Below are positions 1 through 5,530 of a stretch of 8,320 bases of DNA, piece by piece (the first letter of the stretch is position 1; every line of letters starts with the position of its first letter). Both the position numbers and the translations under genes were made by a program. The stretch is taken from positions 1 through 8,320 of the forward strand of contig JANLHE010000299.1 in NCBI GenBank assembly GCA_024653875.1, written 5' to 3'. The notes under the pieces were generated by a model. The model was not told the DNA's origin, searched no databases, and saw only the letters and a list, made by a program, of their open reading frames with translations. The DNA comes from Acidobacteriota bacterium. Lineage in GTDB: Bacteria > Acidobacteriota > Vicinamibacteria > Vicinamibacterales > SCN-69-37.

Positions 1-47
1 CCGCCTCCGGCGGGAAGGGTGGGTTCGACTCCCACGAGCTTCCGCCA
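1..47 (+). tRNA. selC: Selenocysteine tRNA, 3' part (5' end outside window)
   Basis: This is the 3' portion of a class II tRNA with an encoded CCA at 45-47. The visible parts are a long variable arm (CCGCC 1-5, loop TCC, GGCGG 9-13), a T stem GTGGG (19-23) with CCCAC (31-35), and a seven-base T loop TTCGACT. Eight bases (GAGCTTCC, 36-43) separate the T stem from the discriminator G44. Ordinary tRNAs have seven there; an 8-bp acceptor stem with a 5-bp T stem and a G discriminator is the bacterial tRNA-Sec hallmark, and the 3' end closely resembles E. coli selC. The anticodon (UCA expected) lies outside the window. The structure predicts a 5' end reading GGAAGCTC. tRNA-Ser is the main alternative but does not fit the eight-base acceptor strand. 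Confidence 0.85.
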
Positions 48-52
48 ATTTC

Positions 53-111
53 GAGGTCCTGAGGTCCTGAGGTCCTGAGGTCCTGAGGTCCTGAGGTCCT
101 GAGGTCCTGAG
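53..111 (+). repeat. Tandem octamer array (GAGGTCCT)7 plus GAG
   Basis: Seven perfect head-to-tail copies of GAGGTCCT (53-108) are followed by a partial GAG (109-111). The array begins six bases after the CCA of the tRNA-Sec gene. The unit is nearly self-complementary: AGGTCCT and CCTGAGG are both quasi-palindromes with one unpaired centre. The same octamer recurs in inverted orientation at 3236-3313, on the far side of the padR-ADOP pair. Lack of divergence between copies suggests recent expansion by slippage. No function is known to me. Confidence 0.95.
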
Positions 112-184
112 AAATGTTGTCAGGAATGCAGCCTGAATTTCGCCATTTCGGTCATTTGTGACACTGCCCTCATTGCCGAGACGT

Positions 185-190
185 TTGACA
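185..190 (+). promoter_or_regulatory. Candidate -35 element for padR-ADOP
   Basis: TTGACA is a perfect sigma-70-type -35 hexamer. A weak -10 (TATGTA, 209-214) lies 18 bases downstream. From there a transcript would begin around 221-224, at or just before the padR ATG. No Shine-Dalgarno sequence precedes that ATG, so a leaderless message is plausible. The -10 is poor, so the promoter call is tentative. Confidence 0.45.
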
Positions 191-209
191 GTCGGGCCCT
201 TGGCAGGCT

Positions 210-225
210 ATGTAGATACACACAT
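210..225 (+). promoter_or_regulatory. Candidate PadR operator ATGT-N8-ACAT
   Basis: ATGT (210-213) and ACAT (222-225) form an inverted repeat with an eight-base spacer. This matches the ATGT-N8-ACAT consensus reported for PadR-family repressors. It overlaps both the candidate -10 and the padR start codon at 224, so bound PadR would block its own promoter. Autoregulation is inferred from this position and from family behaviour. Confidence 0.5.
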
Positions 226-526
226 GTCTACCCTGTCGTACGCCGCGCTCTTCGTCCTCCAGGCGCTTACGCAAGGGCATCGCTTCGGCTTCGACATCAT
301 GGCCGCCACGGGGCTGCCCAGTGGCACCGTCTACCCGGCTCTGCGCCGTCTGGAAGGACTGGGCTTCGTCACCTCCTCCTGGGAGGGCGACGATAGCGCC
401 CGAAAGGCGGCACGGCCGCGGCGGCGGAATTACCAGTTATCAAAGACCGGACGCGGGCAACTGGTGGAAGCCGAGGCTCGCTACCGCGCCGTCTCCAAAC
501 TCTTCGCCGCACCAAAGAAAGCCTGA
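224..526 (+). CDS. PadR-family transcriptional regulator
   Basis: This is a 100-residue winged-helix regulator of the small PadR type. The N-terminal helices (residues 1-30) lead to the recognition region GTVYPALRRLEGLGFV (34-49), the PadR signature, followed by a basic wing (60-70) and a final helix (about 76-95). An in-frame GTG at 158 would add 22 residues with no family likeness and would read through the candidate promoter, so the ATG at 224 is preferred. The stop codon overlaps the next start (TGATG, 524-528), which makes translational coupling to the permease likely. In Acidobacteria such PadR genes typically sit just before ADOP permease genes and are assumed to control them. The inducing signal is unknown. 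Confidence 0.9.
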   Translation: MSTLSYAALFVLQALTQGHRFGFDIMAATGLPSGTVYPALRRLEGLGFVTSSWEGDDSARKAARPRRRNYQLSKTGRGQLVEAEARYRAVSKLFAAPKKA

Positions 527-3198
527 TGATGCTGCGGCGCCTTCTGATTCGCGTCTGCGCCCTCGTGGTTCCCGGCGCGCTGCGGCCACGCTGGCGCGAA
601 GAGTGGCTCGCGGAACTTGATGCGTCACCCGTCCGCCCGTTCGACCGCCGCGTATTCGGCGCCGTCAGAGATGCCCTCGACGCGCGACTCTCCCCTTCCA
701 CGAATTCCACACCCAAGGCGGCCCTCATGAGCGGGCTCTGGTTCGACATCCGGTCCGGCATCCGGCAGCTGCAACGCCATCGCGGCTTCACCACGCTCAG
801 CGTCTGCGTGCTCGCTCTCGGCATCGGCATCAACAGCGCGCTGTTCAGCGTGGTCTACACGGTGTTCTTCAAGCCGTGGCCCATCGAAAGGCCCGAAGAG
901 GTGGCGTTTGTCTTTCGCAACCAGTTTAACCGCACTGTGTGGCCCGCTTCTTTTTCGGGGGTGAAGCGCAAGGAGTTCATCGACAGCAATCCCGGCATCG
1001 CTGCACTCGGCGCCTATTGGGGCATTCCCCGCGATATTGAAGTGGGCGGGTTGACTGAACGCACGTGGGGTGAGTGGGTCACCCCGAACTACTTCGATGT
1101 GCTTGGCGTACGGCCCGTCGCCGGCCGCACCTTCACCGCTGAGGACATTCAGTCCAACCCTGACGCGGGTGTCGTGATTAGCGATGCCCTGTGGCACGAG
1201 CGTTTCGGGCGGGATCCTGGTGCCGTCGGTCGCACTGTGCGGATCAACAAGCGCGAGGTGCCGATTATCGGTGTGGTCGGCCCGGAGTTCAGGGGCCTGA
1301 CGGGCGTCTGGACGCCATCACGGTGGTGGACGGTTGGTGAACAGTTCAGCCCCCGTGCCGGCCTGAGTGCGTTTGTCCGTATGAAGCCTAAGGTGACCGC
1401 TGAGCAGGCACAGCTGAGCGCAAATATTCTCGGCTCCCGGGAGAATGAAGAGATGCGCAAGGTGCGCCCGCAATACGCACTGCCGCCGGGAGTGCCGAAA
1501 TACCTCGTCGAACCGGCGAATGATGTTCGGCTGCCTCAGGAATTCGGCAGCACGGTCGTCCCCGAGCGAATCGCGACCGCGCTGTCCGTTGTCGTCGTCA
1601 TGGTCCTGATCATCGCGACCATCAACATTGCGGGACTCCTGCTGGCGCGTGCCATCAGTCGCACCAGTGAGATTGCCACGCGACGGGCACTTGGGGTCAC
1701 GCCACTCCGGCTCACGCGACAGCTTCTGACGGAAACCGTTCTGCTCACGACGGCAGGCGGTTCGCTCGGGCTGTTGCTGGCGTGGAATCTCGTCAACCTG
1801 TTCACGACGCTCACGCCTGATTCCTTCACGATTGATGCAGGATTTGATGTCCGCGTGGTGGCGTTCGCGGCACTGGTCTGTCTCGGCACGGGACTCCTCA
1901 TCGGCCTTGCCCCAGCCCGGCATGCGTTGAAGCTCGACGTCCTGTCTGCGCTCTCTGGAGGGTACCGGGACTCCGGCCGGCATCGGGACCGGCTTCGCCA
2001 GTGGGTGGTGGTCCCTCAGGTCGCTCTCTCGCTCATCCTGCTCGTTGTCACCGGTGTGCACGTGCGATCGCTGCGGCAGGTGGAAAACGCTCCTCTGGGA
2101 TTCGAGCGGGACCAGGCTGTCGTCCTGACACTCTCCCGCACCACTCCAGAAGACGAACCCTTCGCAAAGCGCAGGCCTGACAGGGAGATCGCTGAGGAAT
2201 ACCAGGCGCTTTACCGGACGCTGTACAACACCATCACCGCGACGCCAGGCCTGCACGCAGGTTTGATCACTGCCCTTCCAACTGGGTCTACCAGCAATCC
2301 CGACATCGCTACTTCCGAGATGTCACATGCCGCAGGCCGTTCCGATGACCTGCCGATACAGAGGATTGATGTGTCTCCGGGAGCGTTCGAAGCACTAGGC
2401 ATGCGCGTGCTCGACGGTCGTGACTTTGACGCGCGCGACACTCGCCAGCTGCGATCCGTCGCGATCGTCAGCCAGTCAGTCGCACGCCGACTCTGGCCGG
2501 AGAGGCGCGCGGTGGGCCAGCGGATAGCCGCCCTGTCTCCTCAGCAGACCAACGCCAAGCTGGACTGGTATGAAGTCGTTGGCGTGGTCAACGACACATC
2601 GGCTGTGCTCGCGAAGCCCACCGACCCGGCTCGAATCTACACAACGCTCGGGCAAGGCTGGCAGCCCTGGGCGTGGAACCTCGTTGTCCGCGGCGCCGGC
2701 CCGGACGCGATCACGGCCATGCGCTCGGCCGTCGGCGGTGTCGATCCGTTTAGCTCGGTGACCCAGGTGCGCCCACTGAAGGCCTACGTAGACGAACTGC
2801 TGTATCCACGCCGCTTGGCGGCGGCCATCCTCGGCGTGTCCGGCTGTGTCGGACTCGGCCTGGCCTGCATCGGACTCTACGGCGTTGTTTCATTTTCCGT
2901 CGCACGACGCCTCCGCGAACTCGGTATCCGCGCCACGCTCGGCGCGCAGCCAGGCGATCTCGTTCGCCTCGTCCTCAGTGAGGGTGGCCGGATGGCGGGC
3001 ATCGGCTCCGTCATAGGACTGGTCGGCGGCATTGCCGCGCTGCGGTACACCGCACACCTCGCCGACGGTGTCCCTGCCACCGACGCCCTGGTCTTCATCG
3101 TGGTCCCACTCACCATCGGGGCGGTCATTCTGCTGGCGTGTTACCTACCCGCTCGCCGCGCTGGGCGGGTCGATCCGGTGGAGACGCTCCGCGAGTGA
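526..3198 (+). CDS. ADOP-type duplicated MacB/FtsX-like ABC transporter permease
   Basis: This 890-residue inner-membrane protein has the ADOP layout: two MacB-like units fused in one chain. Residues 1-60 form a soluble prefix with a WREEW motif. The first unit has a membrane helix at about 90-113, a periplasmic domain (115-345) and three helices (350-375, 401-424, 443-463). The second has a helix at 494-512, a periplasmic domain (520-760) and helices at 767-790, 822-840 and 854-875. The C-terminus ends in the typical RVDPVETLRE. Both cytoplasmic FtsX-like segments are present: SEIATRRALG (381-390) and RELGIRATLG (797-806). A second ATG at 529 and an internal one at 727 exist, but the prefix domain and the TGATG overlap favour 526. 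No functional ATPase gene lies beside it, as expected for an orphan permease. The substrate is unknown; MacB relatives act in export or mechanotransmission. GC looks lower than in the minus-strand operon. Confidence 0.93.
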   Translation: MMLRRLLIRVCALVVPGALRPRWREEWLAELDASPVRPFDRRVFGAVRDALDARLSPSTNSTPKAALMSGLWFDIRSGIRQLQRHRGFTTLSVCVLALGIGINSALFSVVYTVFFKPWPIERPEEVAFVFRNQFNRTVWPASFSGVKRKEFIDSNPGIAALGAYWGIPRDIEVGGLTERTWGEWVTPNYFDVLGVRPVAGRTFTAEDIQSNPDAGVVISDALWHERFGRDPGAVGRTVRINKREVPIIGVVGPEFRGLTGVWTPSRWWTVGEQFSPRAGLSAFVRMKPKVTAEQAQLSANILGSRENEEMRKVRPQYALPPGVPKYLVEPANDVRLPQEFGSTVVPERIATALSVVVVMVLIIATINIAGLLLARAISRTSEIATRRALGVTPLRLTRQLLTETVLLTTAGGSLGLLLAWNLVNLFTTLTPDSFTIDAGFDVRVVAFAALVCLGTGLLIGLAPARHALKLDVLSALSGGYRDSGRHRDRLRQWVVVPQVALSLILLVVTGVHVRSLRQVENAPLGFERDQAVVLTLSRTTPEDEPFAKRRPDREIAEEYQALYRTLYNTITATPGLHAGLITALPTGSTSNPDIATSEMSHAAGRSDDLPIQRIDVSPGAFEALGMRVLDGRDFDARDTRQLRSVAIVSQSVARRLWPERRAVGQRIAALSPQQTNAKLDWYEVVGVVNDTSAVLAKPTDPARIYTTLGQGWQPWAWNLVVRGAGPDAITAMRSAVGGVDPFSSVTQVRPLKAYVDELLYPRRLAAAILGVSGCVGLGLACIGLYGVVSFSVARRLRELGIRATLGAQPGDLVRLVLSEGGRMAGIGSVIGLVGGIAALRYTAHLADGVPATDALVFIVVPLTIGAVILLACYLPARRAGRVDPVETLRE

Positions 3199-3204
3199 AT
3201 AGCA

Positions 3205-3232
3205 GGGCGGCGCGGCTAAAGCCACGCCCTAC
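3205..3232. repeat. Imperfect palindrome between convergent genes
   Basis: GGCGCGGC (3209-3216), loop TAAA, GCCACGCC (3221-3228) form an eight-position stem with one C-A mismatch. It begins seven bases after the permease stop and precedes the octamer array. There is no T tract, so it is not a classic intrinsic terminator; it could be a weak bidirectional end structure or one copy of a dispersed palindromic repeat. The role is inferred from position only. Confidence 0.5.
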
Positions 3233-3235
3233 GCA

Positions 3236-3313
3236 CGGACTTCAGGACCTCAGGACTTCAGGACCCCAGGACCTCAGGACCCCAGGACCTCAGGACCTCA
3301 GGACCTCAGGACC
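3236..3313 (-). repeat. Second octamer array, inverted relative to 53-111
   Basis: On the plus strand this reads AGGACCTC head to tail, the exact reverse complement of the first array's unit. A degenerate copy (3236-3243) is followed by eight units (3244-3307) and a partial AGGACC (3308-3313). Variants are AGGACTTC (3252-3259) and AGGACCCC (3260-3267 and 3276-3283). The array overlaps the 3' end of the HAD gene, encoding its last residues and stop codon. Relative to the gene upstream of it, it has the same orientation as the first array has to selC. Confidence 0.93.
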
Positions 3314-3981
3314 GCGTCAGCGTCGAGTTCTTCCAGCGTCGTGACGACGTGCGCGGCGCCGGTGGCGGCGAGTTCGTCGCGCGAGAACGGACCCGTGGCC
3401 ACGGCGATGGCGCGCGCGCCGTGCGCGTGGGCGCAATCCACATCGAGCGGCGTGTCGCCGATCACGATGACGCGGGACAGGTCGACGCGAGGATGGCCGG
3501 CGGCGACGGCGGCGTCCACGGCGACGGGCACGAGGTCGCGGCGATTGGTGTGGTGATCACCAAACGCGCCGAACCGGAACTGCGTCCATAACCCGAAGTG
3601 CCCGAGTTTAATCTCCGCGCCGCGCACGAAATTGCCCGTGAGCAAGCCGACCACCACGTCCGCGCGCGTGCCGAGGTGGTCCAGAAGCGGCACCACGCCA
3701 GGCAGAATGCCCATCGGCCGCGAGGTGGGCTCGGCCAGGGCCACCGGCAGATCGGTGCAGTACGCGTCACGCACCCGCGCGACAGCGCTGTCGTCGGCCA
3801 CGTGTCCGGCGCGCGTGAGGATCTCGGTGACGATCGCCCGATCGGTGCGCCCCGCCACCGTCACGGTGTCCAGGGCGCCCGTCACGCCGAACTCGCGCTC
3901 GAACGAACGATTCATCCCGCGCACGCCCGCGCGCCCGGACGAGATCAGCGTGCCGTCGATATCAAACAACACCAGCGTCAC
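3298..3981 (-). CDS. HAD-superfamily hydrolase (phosphoglycolate phosphatase-like)
   Basis: This 227-residue soluble phosphatase shows all four HAD motifs: motif I FDIDGT (nucleophile D7, acid/base D9), motif II threonine in LLTGN (T115), motif III lysine (K125), and motif IV GDTPLD (175-180). A helical cap lies between motifs I and II, at about residues 16-90. The likely reaction is Mg2+-dependent hydrolysis of a small phosphate ester; the substrate cannot be read from sequence. The GTG at 3981 is chosen because it gives a GTGA overlap with the preceding stop and has GGAGG five bases upstream. A GTG at 3993 is also open but would sit on that ribosome site. The last four residues (VLRS) and the TGA stop are written by the octamer array, so the C-terminus may vary with repeat drift. 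It is the last gene of the five-gene operon. Confidence 0.9.
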   Translation of the reverse strand: MTLVLFDIDGTLISSGRAGVRGMNRSFEREFGVTGALDTVTVAGRTDRAIVTEILTRAGHVADDSAVARVRDAYCTDLPVALAEPTSRPMGILPGVVPLLDHLGTRADVVVGLLTGNFVRGAEIKLGHFGLWTQFRFGAFGDHHTNRRDLVPVAVDAAVAAGHPRVDLSRVIVIGDTPLDVDCAHAHGARAIAVATGPFSRDELAATGAAHVVTTLEELDADAVLRS

Positions 3982-4694
3982 CACAGCCTCCACGCCTTCC
4001 GCCCGGCCGTCACGTCGCCCGACCCCGGCGCCAGCCGGCAGCGGGTGCCTCCCGCGGCCGCGGCGAACGCGTCGTCTTCGGTGAGCGCCAGCCAGGCCAG
4101 CGCGCGCCGTTCGCCAATCTGCGCCAGGTGCCGCCCGAACGCCGTGGACTCGGCCGGCGTCAGCCGGGCGGTCGGGTGTTCCAGCAGCAGCACCCGCGGG
4201 TTGAGCGCAAGGGCGCGGGCCAGGTGGACCCGCACGCGATCCGCTTCCGTCAACGCGCCCACCGGCTGCGTGAGCGCCGCCGCGGCCAGTCCAGCTTCCT
4301 CGGCCAGCACGGCCACGGCCGCCCCGACCTCCGGCGCCACAGGATCGATCGACAACGTGAGCGGCAACGCCAGGTTGGATTCCAGCGGCAGGCTGTCGAG
4401 GAGCACGGCGCGGCTGGTCACCAGCCCGAACACGTCCAGCGACACGAGCCAGTCCGTGTCGGTCGCGATCGCGCGGGTGTCGCGTCCGGCCACGCGGACC
4501 TCGCCCTCGTCGGGCACCGACGCGCCGGTCACGAGCAGCACCAGCATCTCCGCCGCCTCGGCATCGAGTCCCCGCAACGTGAGCCGCTCGCCGGCCCCCA
4601 CGCGCAGGGCGTTCACCCGCAGCGGCCGCAGGCCTCCGAAGTTCTTGCGAAGGCGGGCGATCTCAATCAGTGGGGTGTTGGCGTCGGGCGCCAT
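3978..4694 (-). CDS. Catalytically degenerate ABC ATPase-like protein
   Basis: This 238-residue protein follows the fold order of an ABC nucleotide-binding domain but lacks the working residues. The N-terminal sheet is recognisable (IEIARLRKNFGG, residues 10-21; GERLTLRGLD, 35-44). The Walker A position reads GLDAEAAEM (42-50), with no GKS/T. The Q-loop position has T (GLVTSR, 90-95). The signature reads LTEADRVRVHLARALALNP (148-166) instead of LSGGQ. Walker B is LLLEHPT (169-175), with the D and catalytic E replaced by E and H. The switch histidine is E206. The NLALPL stretch (107-112) recalls LolD/MlaF-type ATPases. The frame is intact from end to end, so this is a maintained pseudo-ATPase, not a decayed gene. 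The ATG at 4694 overlaps the PHP stop (TGATG). It may be a structural or regulatory protein; a partner is unknown. Confidence 0.75.
   Translation of the reverse strand: MAPDANTPLIEIARLRKNFGGLRPLRVNALRVGAGERLTLRGLDAEAAEMLVLLVTGASVPDEGEVRVAGRDTRAIATDTDWLVSLDVFGLVTSRAVLLDSLPLESNLALPLTLSIDPVAPEVGAAVAVLAEEAGLAAAALTQPVGALTEADRVRVHLARALALNPRVLLLEHPTARLTPAESTAFGRHLAQIGERRALAWLALTEDDAFAAAAGGTRCRLAPGSGDVTAGRKAWRLW
3987..3991 (-). promoter_or_regulatory. Ribosome binding site that fixes the HAD start
   Basis: GGAGG on the minus strand lies five bases before the GTG at 3981-3979. It is inside the 3' end of the upstream ABC-like gene, so initiation here is compatible with translational coupling. It argues against the longer start at 3993. 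Confidence 0.7.
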
Positions 4695-5530
4695 CACGCG
4701 CGGCCAGCCCAGCCGGCAAGTGCGGCCAGTCGCGCGAAGTCGGAGACGGGCAGGTGCACCTGTCCGAACCCCTGGGAGCGGCCGCTGCCGTTGCCGTGGT
4801 AGTCGGAGCCGCCGGTCACCAGGATGCCGAAGCGCGTGGCCATCTGCCGGTACCGCGCCGTGTCGATGCCGTCGTGATCCGGATGCCACACCTCGATGGC
4901 CTGCATGCCTGCGGCCACCAGCGCGGGAATCAGTTCATCGCGGAGCGTTTTTCCCGGGTGCGCCATCGAGGTCACGCCGCCGGCGCGGGCCATCAGCGCG
5001 ACGACGTCGACCGGCGAGATGCCCTGCCGTTCAATGAAGGCCGGCCGCCCCTCGCCGAGGTACCGGTCGAACGCCTCTTTCAGCGTGGCCACGTGCCCCG
5101 CCTCGACCAGCGCGGCGGCGGCCAGCGGACGCCCCACGGCGCGCCCCATCCGTTGATCGGCTCCGGCAAGCGCGCGATCCAGATCCACCGGCACACCCAG
5201 GCGCTCCAGGCGCTCGCCGATCGCGCGCAGGCGCCGGTGCCGGTCCTCACGCTGCGTCGCCAGAAAGGCGCTCAGTTCGGCGTGGTGCCGGTCGAAAAAA
5301 TACCCGAGCATGTGCACGTCCCGGCCGTCATCGACGGCCGTGATTTCGATGCCGGGGATGCACGCGACGCCGGCGGCCGCGGCCGCCGCGCTGACCTCGT
5401 CCCACGCCGCGGTGGTGTCGTGATCGGTGACGGCCATCGTGGTGATGCCTTGCGCCACCACTTCGGCCACCAGATCGGTTGGAGCGGACCGCCCGTCGGA
5501 GGCGGTCGTGTGCATGTGCAGATCGATCAT
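4694..5530 (-). CDS. PHP-domain phosphoesterase (TrpH/RNase AM-like)
   Basis: This 278-residue PHP protein resembles the TrpH/YciV group, which removes phosphate from 3',5'-nucleotide bisphosphates and trims RNA from the 5' end. Metal-site motifs are all visible: DLHMHT (H5, H7), SDG (11-13), TDHDT (35-39), E62 in GIEIT, H73, AHPG (H191), and SDYH (D243, H245). The insert between these (about 85-170) carries the family's conserved AFDRYLGEGRPAF stretch. One difference is GRPL at 133-136, where my recollection of many relatives is GRPH. The ATG start makes a four-base ATGA overlap with the upstream regulator stop (5527-5530), and its own stop overlaps the ABC-like start. The molecular activity is inferred from family; DNA polymerase-associated and histidinol phosphatase PHP types fit less well. 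Confidence 0.87.
   Translation of the reverse strand: MIDLHMHTTASDGRSAPTDLVAEVVAQGITTMAVTDHDTTAAWDEVSAAAAAAGVACIPGIEITAVDDGRDVHMLGYFFDRHHAELSAFLATQREDRHRRLRAIGERLERLGVPVDLDRALAGADQRMGRAVGRPLAAAALVEAGHVATLKEAFDRYLGEGRPAFIERQGISPVDVVALMARAGGVTSMAHPGKTLRDELIPALVAAGMQAIEVWHPDHDGIDTARYRQMATRFGILVTGGSDYHGNGSGRSQGFGQVHLPVSDFARLAALAGWAGRA

Noticed and set aside
53..111. CRISPR array
   Set aside because: The units are eight bases long and directly adjacent without spacers.
151..162. Small inverted repeat GTCA-TTTG-TGAC upstream of padR
   Set aside because: Four-base arms are too short to support a site without comparative data.
3199..3235. Direct repeat of the tRNA 3' end as an attachment site for an integrated element
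   Set aside because: I found no second copy of the tRNA 3' sequence near the end of the padR-ADOP unit, and there is no integrase gene in the window.
3138..3344. Plus-strand frame with a repeated TSGPQDLR-like peptide
   Set aside because: It is only the octamer array read through its stop-free strand, with no start context.
4695..4889. N-terminal extension of the ABC-like protein
   Set aside because: The extra 65 residues are arginine-rich and are the PHP gene read in another frame. The TGATG overlap supports the start at 4694.
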